A stretch of DNA of 64,000 nucleotides from CBDCKN01 sp965219035 (GTDB taxonomy: Bacteria > Gemmatimonadota > Gemmatimonadetes > Longimicrobiales > Gaopeijiaceae). Shown one piece after another: positions 16,800 through 24,498 of this stretch. The notes below the pieces were generated by a model. It was not told the DNA's origin, did no database searches, and saw only the letters and a list, made by a program, of their open reading frames with translations. The stretch lies in NCBI GenBank assembly GCA_965219035.1, contig CBDCMR010000003.1, positions 248,001-312,000 of the forward strand, written 5' to 3'. A program made the translations under genes and the position numbers. Within the stretch, counting starts at the first letter, position 1; the number at the start of each line of letters is the position of its first letter.

Positions 16800-18089
16800 A
16801 TGAAGAGAACGTACGAGGTAAGGGATCGGGCGGACAAGCGCGCGATCAGGGAGTTCCTGAAGCGGGAGGGGCAGTTTCTGCTTCCGATGCTTGAGCTCGT
16901 GGAGCAGACGGAGGTCGTGATCGACGAAGTCATCCAGGTGATGGGACGAGCGACGATCGAAGCGGTGCTGGAGATGAGCGCCGAGGGTGTGGCAGGCGTG
17001 AAGCAGGCAGGTCGGTCACGAGCGGAAGACGACACGGTGTGGTATGGCCGGCAGGGTGGTGTGGTTTACCTGTCGGACCGGAAGGTGCGTGTGGAGCGGC
17101 CACGGCTCAGGCGCCGGGGCGCCGGGGAGGGTGGCGAGGTCGAGGTGCCGGCGTACGCAGCGATGCGGAGACCGGGCGCCGTGGCGGATCGGATGCTCGA
17201 GGTCCTGATGGCGGGGGTGAGCACGCGGAAGTACGGCCGTGTGATCGGTGAGATGGCCGACACGGTCGGGGTGAGCAAGTCGGCGGTGAGCCGTGAGACG
17301 GTCGAGGCCTCAGAGCGCGTGCTGAAGGAGCTGATGGAGCGCCGGCTGGATGCGTGGGACCTCCTGGTGATCTACCTGGACGGGATCCGGATGGGCTCGC
17401 ACCACGTGCTTGCTGCGGTAGGCGTGGACTCAGACGGAAAGAAGCACGTGCTGGGCGTGAGGGAAGGAGCGAGTGAGAACGCCGAGGTGACCAGCGCGCT
17501 CCTAGAGGATCTGGTCGAGCGCGGCCTGGACCCGGGCAGGCGGCGGCTGTTCGTGATCGATGGCTCGAAAGCGCTCAGGAAGGCGATCGAGAAGGTGTTC
17601 GGCCAACGTCACCCCATCCAGCGCTGCCGCAACCACAAGCTCCGCAACGTGCTGGGTCATCTGCCGAAGGATCAGCACGCTCAGATGAAGGCGGCGTTCC
17701 GGGCAGCGATGAAGCTGGACGCGAAGCAGGGCGAGCAGAAGCTCGAGCAGCTCGCCCGATGGCTCGAGCGCGACCACCCCTCGGCCTCGGCCAGCCTACG
17801 CGAAGGCCTCAGCGAGATGTTCACGATCAACCGGCTCGGCCTCCCGCCGCGGCTGAGGAAGTGCCTGGGCTCGACCAACCTGATCGACAGCACCCACTCG
17901 GGCGTAAGACAGAAGACCCGCAGGGTGACCCACTGGAAGAACGGAGCGATGGCCTTGCGCTGGGCTGCGGCCTCGTTCGTGGAGACCGAGAAGAGCTACC
18001 GGAGGATCATCGGCTACGACCAGCTCTGGATGCTCAGGGCCCACCTCGACGACCATGAACCGGTTGCCGAAATGAGAAAGGCAGGCTAA
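16800..18089 (+). CDS. IS256-family (mutator-type) transposase
   Basis: 429 residues, full length. DDE-type catalytic motifs are seen in LVIYLDGIRMG (first Asp), LFVIDGSKAL (second Asp) and the C-terminal region around SEMFTINRLG and LGSTNLIDSTHSG, with the conserved RCRNHKLRNVL helix typical of the mutator group (C/D-x-H). No frameshift or stop is present, so the enzyme looks functional, unlike the IS3 copies nearby. Confidence 0.95.
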   Translation: MKRTYEVRDRADKRAIREFLKREGQFLLPMLELVEQTEVVIDEVIQVMGRATIEAVLEMSAEGVAGVKQAGRSRAEDDTVWYGRQGGVVYLSDRKVRVERPRLRRRGAGEGGEVEVPAYAAMRRPGAVADRMLEVLMAGVSTRKYGRVIGEMADTVGVSKSAVSRETVEASERVLKELMERRLDAWDLLVIYLDGIRMGSHHVLAAVGVDSDGKKHVLGVREGASENAEVTSALLEDLVERGLDPGRRRLFVIDGSKALRKAIEKVFGQRHPIQRCRNHKLRNVLGHLPKDQHAQMKAAFRAAMKLDAKQGEQKLEQLARWLERDHPSASASLREGLSEMFTINRLGLPPRLRKCLGSTNLIDSTHSGVRQKTRRVTHWKNGAMALRWAAASFVETEKSYRRIIGYDQLWMLRAHLDDHEPVAEMRKAG

Positions 18090-18134
18090 CAAGGAGACTC
18101 TCCGGAGCCACCACCTTCAACTGTCAGCGGGACA

Positions 18135-18202
18135 CCATCGGAGTGAGATTCCTGAGACTCATCCAGAAGTTGAACGCTCGATTACCGCGTCGGGTTGTCT
18201 GA
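18135..18202 (+). pseudogene. displaced C-terminal end of the alanine racemase-like gene
   Basis: Immediately right of the IS the frame reads IGVRFLRLIQKLNARLPRR, then VV and TGA. The pattern LxxLNxRLPRxVV is the normal last strand of alanine racemases. It is in frame with codon AAG at 16684 when the IS is removed (16687 C joins 18135-18136 CC). This shows where the original gene ended. Confidence 0.75.
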
Positions 18203-18382
18203 CGAGGAGACGAGACGGTCGAGGACGGGACGGACAAGGATGGAGTGTCTTCGAGTGCGCTATGTGCTGGGAGTGAACCAAGGTTCTACGCTACTCTACC
18301 GTCCTAATCGGGTGTTTAAAATGGGCGTGTATTGTCGTCTGGAACGCAATTACTTTTCCTGATGCTCAGAACAAGAGTTCAT

Positions 18383-19354
18383 ATGAGAAATATCGAATTG
18401 AAGGACATAGAAGCGGCGCGCGCTGCCCTGCCGGCTCCGGTCCGGCGAACGCCGATTATTCCGCTGGCGCGTGATTCGGTGGAGATTGGTCGGGAACGCT
18501 GTTTTCTTAAATGCGAGAACCTACAAGTCACTGGCGCCTACAAAGTTCGTGCGGCTTTTACGGTGCTGAACGCACTACCGGAACAGGCCCGAGCCAAGGG
18601 TGTCGTGCTGACATCCTCGGGGAATTTCGCTCAATCTTTCGCGTATGCCGGGCGGACGATGGACGTGCCCATAACGGTCGTCATGCTGGATCATGCCAGC
18701 CCTTACAAAGTGGCTGTGACCGAGGGGCATGGCGCCAAGATCCATTTTTGCGGGACAGATGCCCTTGAACGCCAGCCGACCGTCGAACGTCTGGCCGGTG
18801 AAGGCGGACTGACCGCTATCGACACATGGGAAGAGCCGCAGATTACTGCGGGCCACGGCTCGATCGGGCTGGAAATCATTGAGGATTTCCCCAACGTGCA
18901 ACAAGTGCTCGTTCCGGTTTCTTCAGGCGGTGGCGCCTCCGGGATTTCGACTGCGATCAAGCATCTACGGCCCGACGTCAAGGTTATTGGCGTCCAGCCT
19001 GAGCGGGCGAATGCCGCCTATGTCTCCCTTCAGGAGGGCGAACCCGTCACGATTGATTATTGGGATTCGATTGCCGACGGACTGTCTGCCGTCCGCCCCG
19101 GTGCGTTTCCTTTTCGTCACCTCCAGCGCTATCTCGACGGCATCGTTCTTATCTCGGAAGCGGATATAGCAAATGCGTTTTGCACCATTCTTTATCGCGC
19201 CAAGATTCTGGTCGAGCCAGCAGGTGTCGTTGCCACGGCAGCTTTCTTGGCAGGTAAAGTAGACACTTCTCTAAAAACCGTCGCCATCGTCACCGGGGGC
19301 AATCTCAGCCCGGAGACTATGCGGCAACTTATTGAAATGGCCGAGACGGCATAG
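18383..19354 (+). CDS. PLP-dependent threonine/serine dehydratase-like enzyme
   Basis: 323 residues of fold-type II PLP enzyme: KCENLQVTGAYKVRAAF with the Schiff-base Lys at residue 54, LTSSGNFAQSFAY (substrate loop), VPVSSGGGASG (phosphate-binding glycine loop) and VTGGNLSP. It resembles threonine dehydratases and the EutB group; substrate uncertain. The ATG at 18383 begins MRNIELKDIEAARAAL, where family members start. Codon choice is noticeably less GC-rich at third positions than in flanking genes, and the gene sits between an IS and a remnant, so recent transfer is possible. Confidence 0.82.
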   Translation: MRNIELKDIEAARAALPAPVRRTPIIPLARDSVEIGRERCFLKCENLQVTGAYKVRAAFTVLNALPEQARAKGVVLTSSGNFAQSFAYAGRTMDVPITVVMLDHASPYKVAVTEGHGAKIHFCGTDALERQPTVERLAGEGGLTAIDTWEEPQITAGHGSIGLEIIEDFPNVQQVLVPVSSGGGASGISTAIKHLRPDVKVIGVQPERANAAYVSLQEGEPVTIDYWDSIADGLSAVRPGAFPFRHLQRYLDGIVLISEADIANAFCTILYRAKILVEPAGVVATAAFLAGKVDTSLKTVAIVTGGNLSPETMRQLIEMAETA

Positions 19355-19548
19355 TCGCGATCGATTCGGTGCCGTTCTGGAGCACTGTGTGGCCGTCTTG
19401 GCGCCGAATGTCGCGGTTGCGAACCAAGGGTATCATGAAGTGAGCCGGCTGGCCGGTTCACGTCAGTGGTTCGCGACCAGAGGCCACTGGTATGGCGATG
19501 GATTTCGAGTATATATTGAGAAAGCGATGACTCAGAGGAGAGCATACG

Positions 19549-20271
19549 ATGTACCGAGAGCACGAATTCGACGCGTGCGGCCAACCGAGAGCACACGGAT
19601 CAGGCAGCGGTGGCCTTAGTCACCGCTCGTTTCTCGTAGTCGGTACGGCAGCGGCCGCCACGGCGGCGCTATCCCCGGCTGCGCTGGCGCAGTCGGCTCA
19701 CGCTGCAGGCGAAATTCAGACGAAGTTCAAGCGCATTTTGCCGCAGTTCATCGCGGCGTTGGGTGATCCAGATGCAACCTCCGGGAGCAGTGCACAATTG
19801 TGGGGTCTGTGGCGTCAGGATCCTGGTCCGCGGGGAGTGAGGCTGGACCGCTACGAGGGATTGAAGGCCGCAGGTGGTGTCGCCCCAGCACAGTGGAAAT
19901 TCGACAGCACAGATTGGTGGTTGGAGGAACACGGCTTGATTATGGAGAACCCAGACTTCCCGGTCCCTCCTGGCAAATACTTGGTCACAGGTCTCCGCGA
20001 GGTGACGACCGTGCTGACCGTTCATCCTATGGAAAAGGACGGTACTCAGCGTTGGGAGCTCGCCAACGGCGCGACGCTCCATGATGTGACGCACTTGGCC
20101 TGCCGCTCCGCGCGCTACACACCGGCGACGAGTGATAATTCGTGTTCGCCGGCCAAGGCGCAGATGACTGCATTTCCAGTTACTCCAGGGGGCCCGATGC
20201 CTCCAGTCGAGAGCTGCAACAAGCAAGACTATGCGGTTCTCCTCGTGATTGGTGTGGCTGGGGAAAGCTGA
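19549..20271 (+). CDS. hypothetical exported protein
   Basis: 240 residues. After a polar N-terminus there is a Tat-like leader LSHRSFLVVGTAAAATAAL (His replaces the first Arg) ending in ALAQ. The mature part contains four Cys (e.g. LACRSARY, DNSCSP, ESCNKQD) and no motif I recognise. AGAGGAGAG precedes the ATG at good spacing. The 194-base gap upstream shows nothing else. Base usage is like the dehydratase before it, so the two may have arrived together. Confidence 0.6.
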   Translation: MYREHEFDACGQPRAHGSGSGGLSHRSFLVVGTAAAATAALSPAALAQSAHAAGEIQTKFKRILPQFIAALGDPDATSGSSAQLWGLWRQDPGPRGVRLDRYEGLKAAGGVAPAQWKFDSTDWWLEEHGLIMENPDFPVPPGKYLVTGLREVTTVLTVHPMEKDGTQRWELANGATLHDVTHLACRSARYTPATSDNSCSPAKAQMTAFPVTPGGPMPPVESCNKQDYAVLLVIGVAGES

Positions 20272-20311
20272 TAGCTGGCACCTGATTCGGGCAGATTTCA
20301 CCTGATTTTTG

Positions 20312-20455
20312 GCCATCTACGGGCCCGTCGGTCGCGGCATGAAGGTCAGCAAAGAGGAAGTCCTCGGCGTGCTGGTGGCCGTGGAGTTCAGCCAGCAGTA
20401 CGACTATTCCGTGGAGAACGTCCGAGAGACGCGGCTGGTCAACCTGCCATGCTGA
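20312..20455 (+). pseudogene. C-terminal remnant of a SelA-like PLP enzyme
   Basis: The frame AIYGPVGRGMKVSKEEVLG, then VLVAVEF..., matches the SelA/selenocysteine-synthase-like family (GRPMKVGKEEIVGLLAALE). Only ~47 codons remain, with no PLP lysine and no start. It fills most of the 293-base gap 20272-20564. Confidence 0.6.
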
Positions 20456-20536
20456 AGGATCACGAGGTGGACGTAGTGGTCCGGAGGCTCGGAGAGGTCT
20501 TGGCACCGCGGACCGTCTAGTGCGGCGCTCCTAACC

Positions 20537-20568
20537 CGACCCGCCGTACTCCTTCAACAGGCCTCTAG
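20537..20568. repeat. 32-bp dispersed repeat at a gene 3' end, copy 2
   Basis: The sequence from CGACCCGCCG to GCCTCTAG is 27/32 identical to 4999-5030 and again overlaps the stop codon of a minus-strand gene. Confidence 0.6.
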
Positions 20569-20747
20569 CGCTTCTTCCCTAGCTTCCTGATCACCTTCTT
20601 GAAGTCGGGGCCCGGCGTCGCGCCCACGGGATCCGTGGGCCGTGGAGGTGGGGGTGTGCGCGGCGGCTTGGGCGTGCAGGGCCACTCGGGAAGCTTGAGT
20701 GAGGGCTTCTTGTCCCGTGGCGCACGTCCTCGACTACTCTTGGCCAT
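20565..20747 (-). CDS. small basic proline-rich protein
   Basis: 60 residues, about one third Lys/Arg and one quarter Pro (PKPPRTPPPPRPTDP), ending KKVIRKLGKKR. No family recognised. A strong GAGGAGG ribosome-binding site lies 6 bases before the ATG, supporting translation. It follows the phosphoesterase gene by 88 bases on the same strand. A nucleic-acid-binding role is only a guess from charge. Confidence 0.55.
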   Translation of the reverse strand: MAKSSRGRAPRDKKPSLKLPEWPCTPKPPRTPPPPRPTDPVGATPGPDFKKVIRKLGKKR

Positions 20748-20835
20748 CAGGAACCTCCTCGATGGATGACTGTCCCGTCCGAACCCACGTGGTCGGACGT
20801 CCTGCCCATACTACGAGCCTCCAGGGCCCGGGGTG

Positions 20836-22059
20836 TCAAGGAGCCGGCTTCAGGCGCTGGGAGTACACGACGCGGAAGGCCGTGGGCCAGAGGGTGAGAC
20901 AGTCGTGCTCTAGCGTCGCGTCCTCGGGGCATGCCGTGAAGCTTCGGGGTCCGGAGATCACGAACACGTCGACAGCGCCGTCCCGGCGGAAGACAACGCG
21001 CATGTAGCCGGGGGCGGCCACTCCGAAATGCATCCCGGGGACACGCCTCAGAGGCGTCGACAACTTGCTGCCGGACCCACTCACCAGGGTGAACTCGGGG
21101 TCACCAGTCTCGACTGCGGCGATGACCTGGAGGTTGTGGTCGTGGCCCGAAGCGTAGACCAGCGGAGCGCCACCACGGGAGAACGCCTCCCGAAATCCGC
21201 GGATCATGCCCTGGTACGTGAGGGAGGTAAGGTCCTGTCTGATTGCGCCGGCGCGGCTGAGGAGCCAACGGGCGCCGACGGTGGACCGGAAACCCACAGC
21301 GCCTCCGTGCTCACCGCCTGTCACCATGGGGTGGTGAGCGGCGACGATCACGTCACGATCGTCGGAGTCCGCCATGACCTCGGCGAGACGCTGGTAGGCT
21401 TCGAGAATCCCATGCTCGTCTTGGCCCTCCACCAGCCACCACTGCGTATCGAGGAACACGATCCGCACGCTCTGGCCCAGGTCGACGTACTCCGGTCCCC
21501 CTAGTCCGGCTCCGGGCATGAGCTCCACCAGCGTCCCGGCGGCTCGCTCGCGCTGAAGCCTCGTTTCCAGGTTGCGGAGGCGGGCCAGGGCTACGGGCCC
21601 TGAAGTGTTTGCCCAGTCATGGTTGCCGGAGATGAAGATCCCGGGTGTTAGGTGCGCGCGAGCCTGTGGGCCGGTCACGGTGGCGATTTCGTTTCCGAGG
21701 CGCACCGAGTCCCGAGGGTAGTCGCCTTCGGAGGGATCGTGGTAGCCGTTGGGATAGACGTTGTCTCCCAGAAAGACGACGGCCACCGCCGAGTCACGCG
21801 CCAGAGACTCGGACCAACTCTCCACTTCGTTGGCGAGTTTCTGCAGGACGGGACTGCCGACGCCGTCGGCCTCCCCGGCGTCGCCGACCAGGAAGACGAC
21901 AGCGTCCACGCTATCGGGCCGAGGGTCGGCCATGGGTGGGGTGCCGGGAATGGGTGCCGGGGCGTAGGCGCAAGCACCTGCGGCCACGAGCGGCGTCAGG
22001 AGCGAGCAGACTCGGTGCGCCAGGCTCCGGCTTTGCTGCGGCCCCCGGATCGCCGGCAT
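20836..22059 (-). CDS. calcineurin-like metallophosphoesterase, exported
   Basis: 407 residues. After a leader (SLLTPLVAAGACAYAP, possible lipobox AGAC) all five metallophosphatase blocks are present: FLVGDAGE, FLGDNVYPNG, ISGNHDW, VAAHHPMV and ASGHDHN. These bind a two-metal centre for phosphate ester hydrolysis. Substrate unknown; the arrangement resembles purple-acid-type or UshA-like exported phosphatases. The ATG at 22059 is chosen because the open frame upstream is the antisense of the tandem repeat and does not look coding. It is the third gene of the AlkA-like operon. Confidence 0.85.
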   Translation of the reverse strand: MPAIRGPQQSRSLAHRVCSLLTPLVAAGACAYAPAPIPGTPPMADPRPDSVDAVVFLVGDAGEADGVGSPVLQKLANEVESWSESLARDSAVAVVFLGDNVYPNGYHDPSEGDYPRDSVRLGNEIATVTGPQARAHLTPGIFISGNHDWANTSGPVALARLRNLETRLQRERAAGTLVELMPGAGLGGPEYVDLGQSVRIVFLDTQWWLVEGQDEHGILEAYQRLAEVMADSDDRDVIVAAHHPMVTGGEHGGAVGFRSTVGARWLLSRAGAIRQDLTSLTYQGMIRGFREAFSRGGAPLVYASGHDHNLQVIAAVETGDPEFTLVSGSGSKLSTPLRRVPGMHFGVAAPGYMRVVFRRDGAVDVFVISGPRSFTACPEDATLEHDCLTLWPTAFRVVYSQRLKPAP

Positions 22060-22103
22060 GAGTTGCCCTCGAACAAGGGCACTCGGAGCTGCGCCGGGCA
22101 TCC

Positions 22104-22736
22104 TCAAAATCGGAACCTGATCAGAAGAGGAGGGCCGACGGGCTGCTGACTGTCCTTCCCGTCGCCCAATGAGGAGACGAGGCCGGCCACGCCACCTACT
22201 ATCAACCCCACGCCGGCTCCGATGACCCCGCCCGCCCATCTCCCCTGCGGATCGTCCCAAACCTGGTCCCCGATGAGGGCGCCGACCCCGATCCCCGAGG
22301 CCCACCCCACGGCGCCCCAGAGTAGCGCCTGATTCATCTGATCCTCTGCGAACACGCCCAGGGCGAGTCCGGCCGCGAGTCCAGTGAAGAGGGGAATGGC
22401 GGCCATACCGACGGCCTCTTCCCCCGAGTCGAGGTAGTTGCCCTTCCGCGCCTGCACGGTGATGTAGGCTACGCTGAGCCAAGCGCCCGCTCCGGCCCCT
22501 GCCAGCGCGCCCCCTATGGGGGCCAGGATCTGGGTCGCGGCAGGCCGAGGCGCGCCGAGCGAGCCCGTGGCGAGCACCGCTGCGACCGGTATCAAGGCGC
22601 GTCGGATCATCGCTGCACGTCGGATCATCGCTGCACGTCGGATCATCGCTGCGCGTCGGATCATCGCTGCGCGTCGGATCATCGCTGCGCGTCGGATCAC
22701 CGCTGCCCGTCGGATCATCACTACACGTCGGATCAT
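22104..22736 (-). CDS. glycine-rich membrane/outer-membrane-associated hypothetical protein with repeat N-terminus
   Basis: The body (from LIPVAAVLATGSLGAPRPAA) has a signal-like segment and several Gly/Ala-rich hydrophobic stretches (GGALAGAGAGAWLSVAYI, GVIGAGVGLIVGGVAGLV), the pattern of glycine-zipper proteins. Upstream are eight in-frame copies of MIRRAA, seven of which offer an ATG. The first ATG (22736) overlaps the stop of the glycosylase gene as ATGA, which favours it by translational coupling; the last ATG (22610) gives the tidiest signal peptide. The start is therefore uncertain between 22736 and 22610. Confidence 0.6.
   Translation of the reverse strand: MIRRVVMIRRAAVIRRAAMIRRAAMIRRAAMIRRAAMIRRAAMIRRALIPVAAVLATGSLGAPRPAATQILAPIGGALAGAGAGAWLSVAYITVQARKGNYLDSGEEAVGMAAIPLFTGLAAGLALGVFAEDQMNQALLWGAVGWASGIGVGALIGDQVWDDPQGRWAGGVIGAGVGLIVGGVAGLVSSLGDGKDSQQPVGPPLLIRFRF
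22593..22736. repeat. 18-bp tandem repeat, eight copies, carrying start codons
   Basis: Unit on the minus strand: ATGATCCGACGCGCAGCG, encoding MIRRAA. Five central copies are near-identical; outer copies differ by 1-4 bases (for instance MIRRVV, VIRRAA, MIRRAL). The length is a multiple of three, so copy-number change keeps the frame. Confidence 0.92.
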
Positions 22737-23353
22737 CGCTTGTCCGTGAGGCGCCAAAGGAACCATGCGGCGACGCTTCGGAGTGGCCGCCACGCCTCCG
22801 CCCGGGCCAGGAGGTACTCCGGCGCCGGACGCTTGTCCAGCCCATCAAGAATCCTGAGGCCCTCCTGGACCCCCAGGTCACCGGCAGGCATGACGTCGGG
22901 CCTCCCGAGCTTGAAGATGAGAAACATGTGTGCCGTCCACTCCCCGACTCCCCAGACTGTGGTAAGTCGTCGGATGACCTCTTCGTCCCCGTGCCGACCG
23001 ATGCTCCTCAACCCGAGGTCGCAGTTGACCGTCTTTGCGGCCAGATCCTTGATAGCTCGTGTCTTGCTGCGGGAGAGCCCGGCTCCACGCAGATCGTCGT
23101 CCGACAAGGCTAACACCTGCTGAGCGGTAGGGAAGCCCGATCCGGACGTCAGCTTCCGCACACGACCGTAGATGGTGGCGGCGGCCTTGCTAGCAAGCTG
23201 CTGGTAGGTGATGGACCGGGCCAACGCGTGGAAGTGCGGACCCCGCAGATTCCCAATCGGAAAATCCGGAAAGGGTGGGAGGCCTGTCATGACCTTTCCC
23301 AGAGCGGGGTCCCTTCGCTTGAGCTCCCGCATCTCCGCGGTGGTCGGCTTCAT
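22733..23353 (-). CDS. DNA-3-methyladenine glycosylase II-type (AlkA-like) HhH-GPD protein
   Basis: 206 residues. The helix-hairpin-helix and Gly-Pro-Asp region are visible: LTTVWGVGEWTAHMFLIFKL followed by MPAGDLGVQEG, whose Asp is the catalytic residue. ITYQQLASKAAATIYGR is the conserved N-terminal core. It would excise alkylated purines. It lacks the extra N-terminal domain of E. coli AlkA and resembles the short form. First gene of an operon with the repeat protein and phosphoesterase; divergent from the radical SAM gene. Confidence 0.88.
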   Translation of the reverse strand: MKPTTAEMRELKRRDPALGKVMTGLPPFPDFPIGNLRGPHFHALARSITYQQLASKAAATIYGRVRKLTSGSGFPTAQQVLALSDDDLRGAGLSRSKTRAIKDLAAKTVNCDLGLRSIGRHGDEEVIRRLTTVWGVGEWTAHMFLIFKLGRPDVMPAGDLGVQEGLRILDGLDKRPAPEYLLARAEAWRPLRSVAAWFLWRLTDKR

Positions 23354-23428
23354 CGCGGGAAGGTGAACCCTTTCCTTCTCGTGAGCCAGGAAGTACTCTT
23401 ACCGAAGAAAAACCGAAGATAGTGTGCT

Positions 23429-24487
23429 ATGAGACAACTTCCAACCCTCCGAGGGAGGGGCGCCACGCCCAACCCGCCCAACCGCTTCGAGCGCCTTTCG
23501 GTGGAGCGAGACGAGTGGAGTCTGGCCGAAGACCCCGCTCCCAGCACCGAGTTCCTAGTGGATTCGTCTCGAAGCATCGTGTCTAGGAACTCGAGCCCGG
23601 ACGTGGGATTCGACGTGAGCGTGAATCCTTACAGGGGCTGTGAGCACGGGTGCGTCTACTGCTACGCCCGGCCCACCCACGAGTACCTCGGCCTATCGGC
23701 CGGTCTGGACTTCGAGTCCAAGATCTTCGTCAAGCCCGACGCCGCGAAGCTCCTGCGCAGGGAGCTTGCCTCGCCCAGGTGGAAGCCGCAGGCCCTCGCT
23801 CTTTCGGGAGTTACGGATCCCTACCAGCCGGTCGAGCGGCGCTTGGGGATCACTCGGGAATGCCTCGAGGTTCTCACCGAATTCAGGAACCCGGTATTGA
23901 TCGTCACGAAGGGCTTTCTCGTGACGAGGGACATCGACCTGCTCGCCCAACTCGCCCATCACGAAGCGGTCTGCGTCGCCGTGTCCGTGACGACCCTGGA
24001 CCCGAGCCTCCATGGACTTATGGAGCCCCGGGCCTCGACCCCGGCACGACGCCTGGAGGCCATCCAACGCCTGGCGGATGCGGGCATACCGGTGGCGGTC
24101 TTCCTAGCCCCCATCATCCCGGGGCTCAACGATCACGAGATTCCGTCCATCCTGGAGGCAGCCGCAGCCAGGGGAGCCAGCGCCGCCAGCTGCGTACTGA
24201 TTCGGCTCCCGTTCGGCGTGAAGGACCTATTCGTGGATTGGCTGGACCGGCACTTCCCGGACCGGAAGGAGAAGGTCCTGAACCGCATCCGGGCCATGCG
24301 GGGTGGGCGCCTCAACGATCCGCGTCTGGTGTCGCGGATGCGGGGGCAGGGGCCCATGGCCGAGCAGGTGATCGAGCTGTTCAGGGTGGCACGTCGGCGT
24401 GTGGGCCTCGCCGGGCGGCCCCCGGCTTTGTCCACTGAAGCCTTCCGGCGGCCGGGAGCGGTCGAGCAGCTGGGCTTAAGGGTTTGA
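23429..24487 (+). CDS. PA0069-family radical SAM protein
   Basis: 352 residues. The start region GRGATPNPPNRFERLSV is the family hallmark, and the [4Fe-4S] cluster site is RGCEHGCVYCYARPTHEYLG (CxxxCxxC). Later blocks ALSGVTDPYQPVER, LIVTKGF and VAVSVTTLDP fit the spore-photoproduct-lyase-like barrel. Exact reaction unknown. It is divergent from the AlkA-like glycosylase, separated by 75 bases, so a shared regulatory region with a DNA-repair gene is plausible. Confidence 0.92.
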   Translation: MRQLPTLRGRGATPNPPNRFERLSVERDEWSLAEDPAPSTEFLVDSSRSIVSRNSSPDVGFDVSVNPYRGCEHGCVYCYARPTHEYLGLSAGLDFESKIFVKPDAAKLLRRELASPRWKPQALALSGVTDPYQPVERRLGITRECLEVLTEFRNPVLIVTKGFLVTRDIDLLAQLAHHEAVCVAVSVTTLDPSLHGLMEPRASTPARRLEAIQRLADAGIPVAVFLAPIIPGLNDHEIPSILEAAAARGASAASCVLIRLPFGVKDLFVDWLDRHFPDRKEKVLNRIRAMRGGRLNDPRLVSRMRGQGPMAEQVIELFRVARRRVGLAGRPPALSTEAFRRPGAVEQLGLRV

Positions 24488-24498
24488 GGCGCGGGATG

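Larger units (their letters stand above)
16688..18134 (+). mobile_element. IS256-family insertion sequence, complete, inside the racemase gene
   Basis: 1,447 bp bounded by imperfect inverted ends: TGTCCC, six variable bases, then AGTTGAAGGT on the left, and the same pattern inverted on the right (ACCTTCAACT..GGGACA). A second inner inverted pair (GTGGTGGTTCCGG / CCGGAGCCACCAC) follows. Removing exactly this interval rejoins the racemase codons in frame. I see no clean 8-9 bp target duplication, so the outer ends may be off by a few bases or one copy may have mutated. Confidence 0.82.

Noticed and set aside
22606..22738. The tandem 18-bp units as a possible CRISPR array
   Set aside because: Units are direct tandem copies without spacers and encode a protein repeat; no cas genes are present.
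20836..22881. A 681-codon frame that extends the phosphoesterase upstream with SDDPT-type repeats
   Set aside because: The extension is the other-frame reading of the 18-bp repeat and of the glycosylase and glycine-rich genes. The phosphoesterase proper starts at 22059 with a leader peptide.
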